A DNA stretch of 64,000 nt from Porpolomopsis calyptriformis (taxonomy: Eukaryota > Basidiomycota > Agaricomycetes > Agaricales > Hygrophoraceae), in the NCBI GenBank assembly GCA_951640195.1, contig OX621166.1, forward strand, positions 1,852,501 through 1,916,500, written 5' to 3'. Below the pieces are notes generated by a model. That model saw only the letters and a list, made by a program, of their open reading frames with translations. It had not been told where the DNA came from and did not search any database. Made by a program: the position numbers and the translations under genes. Of this stretch, positions 1 through 11,251 are shown one piece after another (the stretch's first letter is position 1; every line of letters begins with the position of its first letter).

Positions 1-2916
1 AAACCAGCGTTCTTACCTTTGGCATTCACTTCTTCAGCTTTCTTCCCAAAGAAGAACAGAGAAACTTGTTTCGACTTGGAAGTCCGTATTCGTCCAGTGG
101 ATAAGTTTTCATCAATGAACTTATATAAGTGATCCATCTCAAGAGGGGACATTGCATATTTTGCGCCTTTAACTGGTTTGAAGGTTTCGTCCAGTTCTAT
201 AGCATGGTCGAACTCCAAATGCGGTGGAAGGCGGTTGAAGGATTCTTTGGCAAAGACACTAGAATAGTCTTTCCAGTATACCTCCGGTACAAATTTTGGC
301 ATATCTTCTTCCACCGTGCTGGCTCAGGATTCATCTGACTTCAATACGCGTCAATTCATGGCCAGCGTGACCGATTCCATTCCCAGTGACTCCGCATTGT
401 CGACTATCCATCATGGAAGAGGGAAATCTTTGCTATCCAGAGCCAGTGTTGCCTCTTTCCAATCGATGTTGGGGTTGTGCCTTTTGAGCCACAGGAAGCC
501 AAGGATAATATCCGTCTTAGATCCGAGATTGGTCACTTCCAATCGGATCCATTCATTGTATCCTCCAGGAGCCTCTAACCAAATATCAATATCATTCTTG
601 ATGGGTCCACCTCAGTTTTCAGATCCATCGGCATTCCGTATGGGGATTGGGGTTTCCAATCATGTTAAAGTAAAATTGTAGCGAGTTGCGAAAGATTTGT
701 CCACGAAATTTCCAGAGGCTCCACTATCAACCAGAGCAGTGGCCGGAACATGTCGACCAGTGTTGGTAGCTTCAATCCAAATGTCTAGAATGAGTCTGAG
801 ATTGCCTTCTTCAATGGTACCAAGAATTCAAAATAGATTGCATGGGGTGATGGTACATTCTTGAATAGGTATGTCCGTAACGGCAGGCAAAACGTTTGGA
901 CTCTCTAAAAACCCTGTTCTTTCAGTTCCTTGATGAGCTGAGCTTTTCTCTCTTTTGGCCAGCGACCGATCCCGCAATTGTCCACCACTCGAATAGTTTC
1001 TTCCATAGTAGTTGGGGAAACCACTTCGTCAACTCGTTCCATCTCGATACCTCAGATATTTCGTCCTCGACCTTGCCCTGTGTTTAGTCTTCCTCATCGT
1101 CCGGCAGAGGTACTATTCGATGGACGCATTGACGGAGAAGAGGCGAGAGAGGAATTTGGACACTTGTTTGCCCAATGGCCTAGTTCTCCACAATGATAGC
1201 AGTTGCCTCGCGGAACGCGTGATATTGATAAAGAGGAAGTTGTCTCCTGTTTGACAGGAGCAGAGGAGGGAGTTCGGGTTGTCGTTCAAGCCATGGTCTC
1301 CCTGGGAGTGTAGTAGTTACTCTGGGGAGCGGCACGATGCTCAAGTGCGAGTTTGAGACATTGTCGGTCGAAGGTGGAAGCTTTTCATTTCCAAGTGTGA
1401 AGGGTGGCGGGGATGGGATCGAGGGCATAGATTTTTTCGAGAATTCCAGGATTGAGGCCGTTCCGGTAGAAAACTTTGAGTGCGTCATCATTGAAACCTG
1501 TTTCGTCCGCAAGAGCTCCAAATCGTACATTATAATTGTCCACAGTTGAAAGTCCTTGAGTTACCTTTTGGATCTTGACCTGTGCCATCGCCTTGGCATC
1601 TACATCTCCAAAACAATCCTCGATCTCTTCCATAAAATCCTCGTAGTCAGCTCTAACCTATTAAGTGCGTTTGAACTCTTGGGTCTGCTGTTGGGCCCAT
1701 GATTGGGCAACACTGATCTTCATAAATGACAAAACATAGGTAATCTTTTGTCTGTCGGACCATAGGCTATCATCAAGAACTAGATGACAAGCCTGGATGA
1801 AGTTCAGGCACTTGGCTGCAGACCCATCGTATTCATCGGGTTTGGCAATCTTGATGGGAAGAGGAGTGGGTTGTTGAGGCAAGGGAGGTTGTTGAGGTTG
1901 TTGAGGGGGTTGAGGAGGTTGAGGAGGTTGAGGTTGCTGTTGTTGTTGGAGCTGAGTGATCAGCTGTGTTTGTTGAGCAATGGTCTGCTCGAGTTGGTGA
2001 ACAGTGGCCATTAAGACTATGATATCAATAGCAGGGGGGTTGGTGGGGACATTGGTGGACGTTCCTGACATGTTAACAGATGTCATAGGTAAAGGAGTTG
2101 TTGGAACTGTTAGTGTTAGTGTAGATGTCGCAGAGGAAAGTTGGGAATAAAGGGAACTGTATCATCCTGGTGGAGTAGCAGCTCTTTGGTGAATAGGTCT
2201 TGTTGCTGAAGTTGAAGTTGAAGAGTAAAGTCCTCTTGTTCTTGATTGAGTTCTTGGTCCTAGGGGAAGAGCAGGAGCAGGAGTGGGAGCAGCTAATGTT
2301 TCTTCAAGATCAGAGGAAAAAGAGGGTTCTTGATCTTGGACAGCAGCTGAAAAGGTTGATCTTGAGAGAGGGTCTTTGTACTGTTCAGCATCTGAGTTGT
2401 CGGTAGAAGCCAGGATGAAAGTGGGTATGAGTGAGAGGAGTGATGTCGATGATCACAGAGGTTTGGATAAGCAAATGGGAGAGAACTAGAAGGAAGTCTG
2501 ATTCTTGTTATAAACCGGTTGTTCAGAATGCGTTTTACTTTAGGTGTTCTGTCCCAAGAGATGAAGGTATGGTTCTAAGTCCTTGTTATGAGTAGCTAAT
2601 GAGGAATCAGACTTAAGGTCTGATACGTACAGGAGGTACCCTTTATATACTAACTACTTATCTGTGTGAGTCAGTGCAACATAAACATGAGTCAAAGATA
2701 AGGATGAGTCATTGTGATCAATGACAAATCATAAGGGGTTGAAACATAGACGGAGATGAAAGCATCTGCATATGGATAGAGTGGTGGGGAATCCCTGGGG
2801 AATCCCAAAGAAAGGTTATGGGGAATCCCGATAGAAAGACATGGGGAATCCCAAGATAAAGCATAGGTTTACATACGATAAGACAAAGGAAAGAAAAGAA
2901 AATTACAACCATGACA
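1..2916 (-). mobile_element. Ty3/gypsy retrotransposon A, partial, runs off left edge
   Basis: Reading the minus strand from the LTR at 2506-2916 leftwards gives, in order, a gag region (about 2086-1385, with a Gln/Pro-rich stretch followed by a KIAKPDEYDG-type capsid start), a CCHC zinc knuckle (CYHCGELGHWANKC, about 1210-1150), an aspartic protease core (VDSGASGNFVDKSF, about 760-690) and the N-terminal part of reverse transcriptase (about 330-1, with the conserved sequence RLPPHLEFDHAIEL followed by a GRIRTSKS motif). This gag-protease-RT order is that of Ty3/gypsy elements. The reading frame is broken several times, so it is probably inactive. The rest of pol and the second LTR lie outside the window. 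The element begins exactly where the internal part of element B stops, which suggests A inserted into B. Confidence 0.88.
2506..2916 (-). repeat. LTR of element A (5' LTR)
   Basis: On the minus strand this 411 bp block begins TGTCATGG and ends TTATAACA. It aligns along its length with the blocks at 4891-5279 and 6712-7133, sharing the GGTCTGATACG/CAGACTTAAGGTC region, a run of GGGGAATCCC motifs and the terminal GTTTATAACA. The terminal TG...CA dinucleotides and the gag start about 420 bp downstream support a 5' LTR. It differs at many positions from the other two copies, so the copies are old or belong to different subfamilies. Confidence 0.8.
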
Positions 2917-5279
2917 CTAGGGTTTTGAGCTCTGAGCCATGGGTAGCCAAGGATAATATCAATCTTGGATCTGAGGTTGGTCACTTCTAAATAGATCCTT
3001 TCAGTGTGTCCACCTGGAGCTTCTATCCAGACATCTGTGTCAAAAATGATTGGGCCTCCTCAGTTCTCTGACCCATCAGCATTCCGTATGGGGATTGGGG
3101 TTTCCAAATCCTGAAGAGTAAATTTGTGACAAGTTGTGAAGGTCTTATCTATAAAGTTTCCAGAAGCTCCACTATCAATAAGACACATAGTGGGGACACA
3201 TCAGCCAGTATCTGAAGTGTTGATCCAAACATCCATCATAAGTCCTGAATTACCCTTTTCAATAGCACCAAGAATTTGAAATAGATTGCATGGGGTAATG
3301 GTACATCAAGTGGTATGGTCTGTAATGTTGGGCAAATCATCCCAACCTTTTAAAAACCCTGGGACTTCAAGTCCATTGCTAGCCTCTTCTTTCGATTATC
3401 TAACCAATTACGTATACCACATTTTGCCATATCTGATAGAGTTTCACTCATTGCCAGTGTAGCAGGCAAGCTAACATTCTCCATGTTGGACTCAGCAGTA
3501 ATGACACATACATCTCAGCCTCATCCTCATCCTCATCCTCAGTAATTTCCTCTACCTCAATAGTATCCTCCTCAATGTGAGGCAGAGGTATTGGGTAAAT
3601 TCTTTGCATCACTGGCGACACAGTTTGGGCAGACATTCATGAAGTGCCCAGGTTGGCCACAGGAGTAGCAGTTTCCATATGGGATCGTAAGGGCAGAAGA
3701 GGAAGACTCTTCTCTTTTAACTGTGGGGGCTGCTGTCATTTGACAGGTCATCATTGCAGCCATGGATAATCCTTGGGTAGGAAAGGGGTTGGAGTATTGG
3801 GGTTGGGATGTGGAGAACTGTTTCTATAAGGCAAGAATGTCCTTTTGATGTTAGTAGCATGTCATTGCATCTTTCCATTCTTGGAGTGTGGTAGGGATAG
3901 TGGGGAGTCAGCAAACAAATTTAATGAACTCAGAGTTGAGTCCAGCTTGATAAAGATTGATGAGGGTGGCATTATTGAAACTGGTATCAACCTGTAAGGC
4001 ACCAAAGCGCAGGTTATAATCTTCAATTTTCTTTCTTCCCTGGCAGAGATTCTTGATATTGTTACATGCACAAGACTGTCTGTCAATTCCTTCAAATGTG
4101 GATTAGAATCGAGCTACAAATGTGGCCCAGGTAGCAGTCAGGCCTGTCCAGTTGACAGTTCTCATATCATTGGTCTCCTTTTTAGACCAGGTTTGAGCTA
4201 TTATCCCCTTCATAAAAGAAAGGGTGAAGGGGATCTTGTGTTCATCGCGGTATGGTTTTTCCATAAAGTATAACTCGCAGCTGTTAATAAATTTGTCGAC
4301 GTCCTGCTGTCAACTAGTAAACTCATCTGGTTTAGCCATCTTTATCTCAATGGTGGGAGCAGCAGGAGGTTGGGGTTGAGGTTGCAGTGGGGGCTGAGGC
4401 TGAGCTTGGGTGGCAAGTTGTTGATTGAGATTCTGAATCTCTGTCACCTGCTGAGCATTGGAAGCCTGAAGATTAGCCATTTCCCTCTGCAAGTTGTTCA
4501 TGACTGCAAGAATCTCATTGAGGTTGGGAACAGGGGGATTAGTGTGAGAACCTATTGGATCTGGTGATGGTGAAGGTGAAGTTAAAGGTGAAGAAGGTTG
4601 AGTAGGTTGTTGGAACAGGAAGGGTTGATATCTGATGAAAGGGGGAGTGACTGGGCAGCAAGTAATCAAGTTGTTTCGCTTCGAGTTCTTCCTAGAGCTT
4701 GTGAGATACCTGGTAGAGGGGGAGCTTGACTAGCTTCCTCATTTGGATCTGGGAAGAGTTGGGTTTGTAAGTCAAGCAATTGAGAAAGAGGATTCTGCTT
4801 AGAGGGGTTGTAGAGGTTCTCTTCATTATCCAGTATGAAAGTGAGGGTGGATCAAGTAAGGAGGAGAGAGCAAGAAGGAAGTCTGATTCTTGTTATAAAC
4901 TGGTTGCTGTCAAGACAGTTTTACTTCCAGGTGCTCTGTCCAAGACAATGATGATAGTCTCAAGTCCTAGTTATTGGGGTGTCTAACAAGGAATCAGACT
5001 TAAGGTCTAAGTATGACTAACTAGGGGTTTATATACTAACTACATACTGTGGATGAGTTAGTGTTACAATGAGGAATACATGCAGTCAAGTAAAAGATAA
5101 ACATGATAAGAGATAGAGCATGTGAAGGGATGAAACATAAGTAGTTGGAAATGAAATGTATCCTATCTAAAGTAAATGAAGAAGGTAAGGCTATGGGGAA
5201 TCCCAAGCAAAGATAAGACAAGTCTGACTAAGTTACAATAACTAATATAGAGAAAGAGTGAAAAATTACATCTGTGACA
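2917..5279 (-). mobile_element. Ty3/gypsy retrotransposon B, interrupted and decayed
   Basis: From the LTR at 4891-5279 the minus strand encodes a degenerate gag (4669 to about 3570; MAKPDEF motif, then a KIPFTLSFMKG motif) and a CCHC zinc knuckle (CYSCGQPGHFMNVC, about 3690-3640). An aspartic protease with DSGASGNFIDKTF follows at about 3180-3120, and then the DIILGYPWL block near 2970-2940. Several in-frame stops are present. The protein reading stops abruptly after the residues AQNP, where LTR A starts at 2916, so only the first half of the element is visible here. If A is nested in B, the remainder of B lies beyond the left edge of the window. Confidence 0.83.
4891..5279 (-). repeat. LTR of element B (5' LTR)
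   Basis: A 389 bp block reading TGTCACAGATG...GTTTATAACA on the minus strand. It is homologous to the LTRs at 2506-2916 and 6712-7133. The gag of element B begins about 220 bp downstream on the same strand, as expected for a 5' LTR. Confidence 0.8.
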
Positions 5280-6711
5280 GACCGTAACTCAAGAACCAGT
5301 GATTGGATTCACTCCAAACTTGGTTTACTGGACTCTTTGAAAGCTGCGCCAAATGAGCACACTCATTTTGCACACTCTGAGCCACTGTGCTACTTGGATC
5401 ATCCATAATGGTCCCTTTCACCTTTTATTTCACTTCATTCTGTACTCTTATTGAACCCCCTTTAAAGACTATATTACAGACCATTATCCCTTACATATCA
5501 GGTCCCTATGACCTTCAAACACTTGTCCCTTATAGTCCTTCATAGATTTCCCTTTTATTGCTTCATATATAAAGATACACTTTTTTGTAGTAGACTTCCT
5601 AGTTTTGACTTACTTGTCTACATACTGTGGTTCCATCTTGAATCCAACAGTCTCTTCAGAACACTCACCAGTTCTATATTGTGTTGTGCTTGGCCCAGAG
5701 AACCCCCTTGGAACCTCGGTCTTAACACACGCCAAGGAAATTGTGAAGACTTATAAAGATTCAATTCAAACAGTGACTTAATTTGTTTGTCATCATTCTG
5801 GCTGTCCATTTTGTTACTCTATTTTTAGATCCAAGTGGCACTTATAAACTCAGAGTCATTGATACAACTCTATCCAATCTTTTCCCCACTTTCAATAACA
5901 CTTCTTATTAACAGTCCAAACCACTGAGCCAAAACATCAAGATAGTAGAACTATTATCCAAAAATGCCTGCCACTCATACCCAACCTAACCATCAAGTCA
6001 CTACCCATTGTCAAGGATGAATACCCTCTCCTTGCGCCCATTCTCCTACCCCCAGTCCCTCCTCCACTACTACCATCCCCATCTCTAGACAACTACACTT
6101 ACAACGTCACCTGACTGCCACTGATCTTTTTGATAATGAAGCAACTCCTCCCCCAGAAGACCCCAATGTCACTATTACCCATCTGAACATCAACAATGAA
6201 AGTCTTAGACAGTGGAATTGCAAGTTATGAGTGGAGCTAATAGCAACAAAGGCAGAGTTGAAGTTGACAGAGAAATGTATTATATTTTGGAAGGATAGTC
6301 ACAACGCACTCGAATGCAAGCTCTGGATGCTCGAGTGGGAGAAAAAGCAAAACTGGATCGATTGCAGGAATACCACTACTTGCGCCCTCATTTCCTGAAT
6401 GCTGGAAGATTGTTGAGCCATCGAGGGCTTGACATAACAAGACCTTGTGACAAGGGAGACTCTCATCAAATACAGGAAATCAGTTGAATACCCTATCAAC
6501 CTCAATTTGGAATACCCAGATGACGATGACAGCATCACCACTATTCCCTCCCCCACCTAGCCAACCTTGGGAGTTAATCCCATTGCTTCCCTCTCAGTGG
6601 CTATCGAGGCCTCCACTACTAAGGAAACCCAGACCCAGGCCTTAGAGAATGAAACAACCAATATCGCCCAAGTTTGAAATTCAGGTCAAATTTCCTAAGA
6701 AGCAAGGTGTA
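5280..6711. other. Decayed repeat-rich stretch between inverted LTRs
   Basis: No intact gene is visible. The plus strand from about 6080 to 6450 has short coding-like pieces (for example a fragment starting ATDLFDNEATPPPED, then a stretch rich in Lys, Trp and Glu) separated by stops and frameshifts. This looks like a dead open reading frame of a transposable element belonging to the plus-strand LTR that follows at 6712. I could not assign it to a family. Confidence 0.4.
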
Positions 6712-7133
6712 TGTTACAGACATAATTTTTCATACTCTTTCTATGTTTGTCATTGTAGCTTAGTTGGACTCATCTTATCTTGTTTGGGATTCCCCAGAGA
6801 TTCCCCACAATTACGCTATAGGATTCCCTATAGCCTTGTCTTTTTCATTTACCTAAGATAGGATACATTTCATTTCTGACTACTTATGTTTCATCTCTTC
6901 ACATGCTCCACATCATTGTCATACTTATCTTTTACTTACCGTATGGATTCCTCATTGTAACACTGACTCATCTGCAGCAACATAGTCAGTATATAAACTC
7001 CTAGTTAGTCATACTCAGACCTTAAGTCTGATTCCTCATTAGACACCCAATAACTAGGACTTGAGACTATTATCATCATCTTGGACAGAGCACTCTGAAG
7101 TAAAACCATCTTGACAATGACCAGTTTATAACA
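6712..7133 (+). repeat. Third related LTR, inverted (solo or 3' LTR)
   Basis: The plus strand reads TGTTACAGACATAATTTTTC and ends GTTTATAACA. The middle carries the same GATTCCCC repeats, CAGACCTTAAGTCTGATTCC core and TTGGACAGAGC segment as the minus-strand LTRs at 2506-2916 and 4891-5279. No gag or pol follows it, and the 5 bp flanks (gtgta before, tcctg after) do not match as a target-site duplication. It is therefore either a 3' LTR of a decayed plus-strand element or an LTR left by recombination. Confidence 0.75.
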
Positions 7134-7520
7134 TCCTGTGGAACCTCCCCTTTACTTGCAGAACCACTTACCTAAGCTGTGGAATACCCTTTTCTAGGCT
7201 CAGACCCTTGTCTCATCCTTCTCAAACCCCAGCCACAACACAGTATTCTTCATATTATTTTTCAATATGTCAACTTCCCTCAGTGAAACTTCTCAACCTC
7301 CCTGGGTATTGTCTGCAGCTACAGGTGTCTCTGGACAACGGGACATCTGCTAGGATATGCATCACCTTCACTATTTAAGAAACTCATCTCTCACTTCTGG
7401 CACCATTTCAGGCCACACCACCCTGGAGGCCAGCATGATGTCTGAGACCCCACATCCATTTTTGGGAAGTACTCTTCATCACCAACATCAATGAATGGTG
7501 TCTTGTCAACTTTTGAGAAG
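7134..7520. other. Spacer between repeat island and RPB7, no gene seen
   Basis: I see no conserved reading frame or RNA gene here. It separates the last LTR from the 3' end of RPB7 and should contain the RPB7 3' UTR. It marks the boundary between the repeat island and the gene-dense DNA. Confidence 0.5.
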
Positions 7521-8324
7521 CTAGTCAATGACTCCAAGGTGGTCTTCTTTGATTGTGCCAATAGCAAACTATGATGACAAGCGAGATTAAGGAGTGAAGC
7601 TGAGGAGAGATGAGAACGTACGATTTCTGTGGCATCAACGCGAGTGCCTACGATTTTTAAGCGGACTCTAGTGTTTTTCTCGATTATCTGCGGGAGAAAG
7701 AGTAAGTTGGTGATTAAGGTACAGGGAGATCGGAAGGACGGACTTGCTCGTCTGACGCGAAGGAGGGAGGATTTGAGTTTGAGTCGAACCGCATGTCGGG
7801 ATGGATAAGCTAGTTTTGTGGAGCGATGGTCAGAGGAGGGCGAGGTAGTTTTTGGTAAACTGGTGGCTTACTTGATGAGATACAAACACAGTGAGAGGGC
7901 CGACGTCGGCGAAAAATCCCATCTGTGCGAGAGGGTAGATCAAAACCGACCACTTGAGTGTATGTCGGGGCATTACCTTATTAACGCTATTGACGACGCC
8001 GTCGACAACCTCGCCCTTGAAGGGCTTGAAGACAATGGCGCGGTAACGGGTGATGAATTCTGCCTGGCCACTGCCCCCGAGCACCATGCCCTTTCCGATG
8101 TCGAGGATGGATACGACAGCGATGATGTAGCCGAATTGGCCGGAACAGGTGCCTTCGACGTCGGAATAGAGCTTGGACTCGAGGAACTGAAGCATGCGCG
8201 GTCCGAAGTAGGAGGGATGGAGCAGGATAGTGTGGGTTAGTTCCTTCTGTGTTGAGGAGTGAGGATTAGCGGTTTAGAGTGCGATTTGAGGTTGAAGGGA
8301 AGGAGGTCTTACGATGAAGAACAT
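7521..8324 (-). CDS. RPB7: RNA polymerase II subunit RPB7
   Basis: Encodes the small stalk subunit of RNA polymerase II, which with RPB4 binds the core enzyme, contacts nascent RNA and helps initiation and mRNA decay in the nucleus and cytoplasm. Six exons (8324-8313, 8246-7977, 7922-7872, 7809-7744, 7687-7622, 7568-7521) sum to 513 nt, or 170 residues, the usual length. The N-terminal half is recognisable by [26 protein letters not shown] and [17 protein letters not shown]. The C-terminal S1/OB half carries [24 protein letters not shown] and [12 protein letters not shown], and the protein ends EDHLGVID. The first exon is only 12 nt (MFFI). The start agrees with the family, whose members begin MFF/MFY. 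The gene lies just outside the retroelement island and appears intact. Confidence 0.96.
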
Positions 8325-8412
8325 TTTGGCAAAGTGATCAGGAAGGACAAAGCGAGGAGGGATTGACTTGGAAGGTAGACGTGATAGTGTTTATAAAAAT
8401 CATACCAAATAA

Positions 8413-8508
8413 GGCCGACTAGCTCAGTTGGTTAGAGCGTCGTGCTAATATAATGACAATTAAGTCAGAATTACACGAAGGTCCTGGGTTCGAGCCCCAT
8501 GTTGGCCA
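8413..8508 (+). tRNA. tRNA-Ile (AAU) with intron
   Basis: The acceptor stem GGCCGAC pairs with GTTGGCC (one G-U), followed by discriminator A at 8508. The D arm AGCTCAGTTGGTTAGAGC and the T arm around GGGTTCGAGCCCC (A and B boxes of the internal Pol III promoter) are intact. The anticodon stem TCGTG/CACGA encloses the loop CTAATAA with anticodon AAU at 8447-8449. A 22 nt intron (8451-8472) sits directly after position 37, the canonical site for nuclear tRNA introns. A T-rich Pol III terminator follows (8515-8519). The outermost T-stem pair is a mismatch (C-U). Confidence 0.93.
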
Positions 8509-8892
8509 TTTATCTTTTTCTCCTCCTTGTCTAACAAGTATCCCTTTCGTCATTTTCAAACCGTCACCACACGTGGGCGCTCTTTTCACCATACTTACAG
8601 TACTCCGTAACAAAATATGTTTGGATGATGCATATTCAGGCCACAGTAAAGAGTCGATCGAGGCTACTTGTGGTCCCGCGACATTCTCCGCCGCCAAATG
8701 TTTTTTACTTACGTCGAACGATGACATCTCACCTATACGGGTTATAGTATATTATGACCGGACTCCCTGAGACTGAAATTTAGGGGTGAGGGTCCTGGAA
8801 TTCTTTTTTGTAAAGTGCATGTCTATAATCTAGCCAAGTTCGGGATGTACATGTTTGATAACGTTTGAGTGCCCTCCACCCGACACTCACAA
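8509..8892. other. Spacer after the tRNA gene, no gene seen
   Basis: Holds the tRNA terminator on the left and presumably the 3' UTR of the minus-strand RING/TRAF gene on the right. Open frames here are short and show no family signature. Confidence 0.5.
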
Positions 8893-10724
8893 TCACAATT
8901 TTGTGATCGAAGGGCCTGTCTGGGCGAAGTTCTGAAGCGGGTGTGCATGAAAACGTGTCGGCATCCCAGTCCACCCGCCCTCGGCAGATCCGCTACGTGT
9001 TTCATTCCATCCAGATGGTGGTGAATTGACGCGGCCAGTCACTTGCGCATTGCGGTCCATCATAATGGTATGGACCTAGACAACAACATGAACTTGTCAG
9101 TCCTCATACAAGTATTCGCACAACTTTTGAAAGCGCGAACCTGCATCCTCAAACCATGCACACTCGCCCGGAGACTCGTCACTTCCTCGTTCAGTTTCAT
9201 CGCCTCGTTTGTCAGTGCGATGTCCTGTTGTCTTGTCAAAGAATCGACAGAGGTGGACAGGGTGACAATCGACTCTCGTAAGCCCTCTAGGGATCCTTCT
9301 AGTGTGGTACTTAGGTTAATGGGTGCCACGGACGCCTGGAATTGTGCAACTGGACGGGGATACAGACCGAGCGTGGTGGCTTGGGGATGTGGATACATGA
9401 GATTCAGGTCGGAGAAGTGAGAGAGGCTGGAAGATGCCCGATGCATCGATCTCCGAATGGGTTGAGTAGGATGAAGAATATCGGGTTGTCGAGGGCGTGG
9501 AAATTCGTTGGCTTCCGGAGGGAAGTAGGGAGCGAGAATCGAGGGGTCTACGCTTGAGGAAAGGAGTTCGTGTGAATTGCCATGGAGAGGAGGGAGTATG
9601 ACATCAGGCAAGGTACTGTATCTCCGCGAAGATGACTGGATGTCTACGGGCTGGTGAGGGGGTACATGATTCGAAACTGAAGGATGTACTCCATCCGGTC
9701 TGTACCATGGCCCCAAGGCGATCTTGACAGTCTGCAATTCTTGTTTCATACTCTGCACTAGTCCTTCTAGCGCCTCGACCTTGGCCTTCAGGATATTGTT
9801 TGACTCGGTGAGGGTAGACAGTCGAGTGTTGTTCAGAGCGAAAAATTCCTTGATAGATTCGTAAGGGCAAGAAGGGGTATGAGAGGATGACAGGGCATGG
9901 CGTGGGCCTGTCCAAGGGCACCCATTAGAATCATGCGGGCAGGGGATGACAACGTCTGGACAGGTGGCGATATGTGCCGTCAAGGAAGGACGAGGAAAGA
10001 CAGATGAACAAGCCGAACAGCTTGCGGTCTTGGCGGGGCAAACTGCGTGATGAGCCTAGAAGATGGTGAACATTGAAAGCTTTTTTCATTCAGATGTTGA
10101 CTCACTTCCATGTCTATGGCCTTGGACTTGACACCACACCCGTCGCATTCTTTGAGACGGTGTACGCATTTGTGTGAATGGCTGCCAGCGTCTTTCCTCA
10201 GGATGACCTGGCCACATTCACCTTCCAAGCATGCCACTTGTGTGTACTGGCAAGTATCCTTGAGATGCGCGGCTAACAGCTGTCTCTGACAGGTAAAGGG
10301 ACATCCCGCTGAGAAGTGAACACATTCCACCATTAGTTCATCCACGAGCTACGGTTTGGATCAACCCGGGCAGCTCGCGAAATAAATGGAGGATACTTAC
10401 GGATCTGACTATAGGATCTGCCGGCACCAAATCGTCTACGTTGAGTGGAGAACGGTCGACCGGGCACTGAGGGCCATTCTCGATGGCTCGGATGATGCAT
10501 TCACGACAGAATGTGTGAGCGCATGTCCGAATCGTCATTGGTTCCACGAATGGTACCCTTGGTTTGGTAGGTGAACATCCCGTCGGACAGGGGACTCGGA
10601 GCATTGAGCTTACCGGCATATGCAGCATACCTCGCGTTCCGGTAAGTATCAGGCTTCAGGAGATGAAGGGGAGCGAACTGACCAAGTTTGAATTTGGTAT
10701 ATCGAGATAATTGAAGGAGGTCAT
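8893..10724 (-). CDS. RING-finger, TRAF-type zinc-finger protein
   Basis: Predicted E3 ubiquitin ligase-like cytosolic protein. Six exons (10724-10683, 10630-10614, 10557-10401, 10348-10106, 10055-9141, 9075-8893; 1557 nt, 518 residues). The N-terminus has a RING finger with VCCICRVPF, CAHTFCRECI and CPVD (about residues 15-60). TRAF-type zinc fingers follow, with Cys/His spacing such as CVHFSAGCPFTCQRQLLAAH, CQYTQVACLEGECG and CPHDSNGCPW (about residues 75-215). Then comes a coiled-coil-like stretch (LSTLTESNNILKAKVEAL), a long low-complexity linker, and a second helical region around the conserved IMMDRNAQVTGR. The family is widespread in basidiomycetes, but its substrates are not known to me. 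It is divergent from the wall-protein gene, 527 bp away. Confidence 0.85.
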
Positions 10725-11251
10725 GGTAGATGAGAATTCCCTTTTTAGACAATGTTTCAAAACAAATTCACATCAAATGCTCATCATTCCATCTGCAGCA
10801 TAGGTTTCGTTTGGTTTTACACAGCTCATAGTCGATCTCAAATCACACAGCACGTACGAGGCCCACAAAAAGAATTGGTGTTTGGCAGCATCAGGATATG
10901 ATGTCCCCAGACGCGAAGCCCCCATCCGAAGGCGATGCGAAACTAAGTACAGTAATCCTCCGATCGAGGTTCGTCATCGTACACCCATACTCATACTCAT
11001 ACGGAGAATCAAAAGCCAGCTCCAACGTTTCTTGAGCTTATCAGCCAGGTGGATGAACATCACTGAAATGGCCGGTTGGCAACGAAACTCCGGCTGATAG
11101 GCGGATACACTGCCTCCCAAATGTGTCCATAGCAATGATGGGGCTATAAAAGGGCCCGACTTGCTGTTTTCGTTTCCCTGCTCTGGATAGCCCCTACCCC
11201 TTGGTCATTCTAACATTTGCCAACTAAGCCTTCCCAACTCAAACATTCATA
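10725..11251. promoter_or_regulatory. Divergent intergenic promoter region with TATA box
   Basis: A 527 bp spacer between the RING/TRAF gene (minus) and the GPI wall-protein gene (plus). A clear TATA box, TATAAAA at 11145-11151, lies 101 bp before the ATG at 11252, on the side of the wall protein. Short pyrimidine-rich tracts follow it. No other gene is seen. Confidence 0.7.

Noticed and set aside
1..7133. CRISPR array, integron or prophage
   Set aside because: The repeats here are LTRs of Ty3/gypsy elements. There are no short regularly spaced repeats and no phage genes.
6707..7138. Target-site duplication around the third LTR
   Set aside because: The flanking pentamers (gtgta and tcctg) differ, so a simple solo-LTR insertion with duplication is not supported.
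7818..8240. 140-residue plus-strand frame
   Set aside because: Antisense shadow of the RPB7 exons, with no start context or domain.
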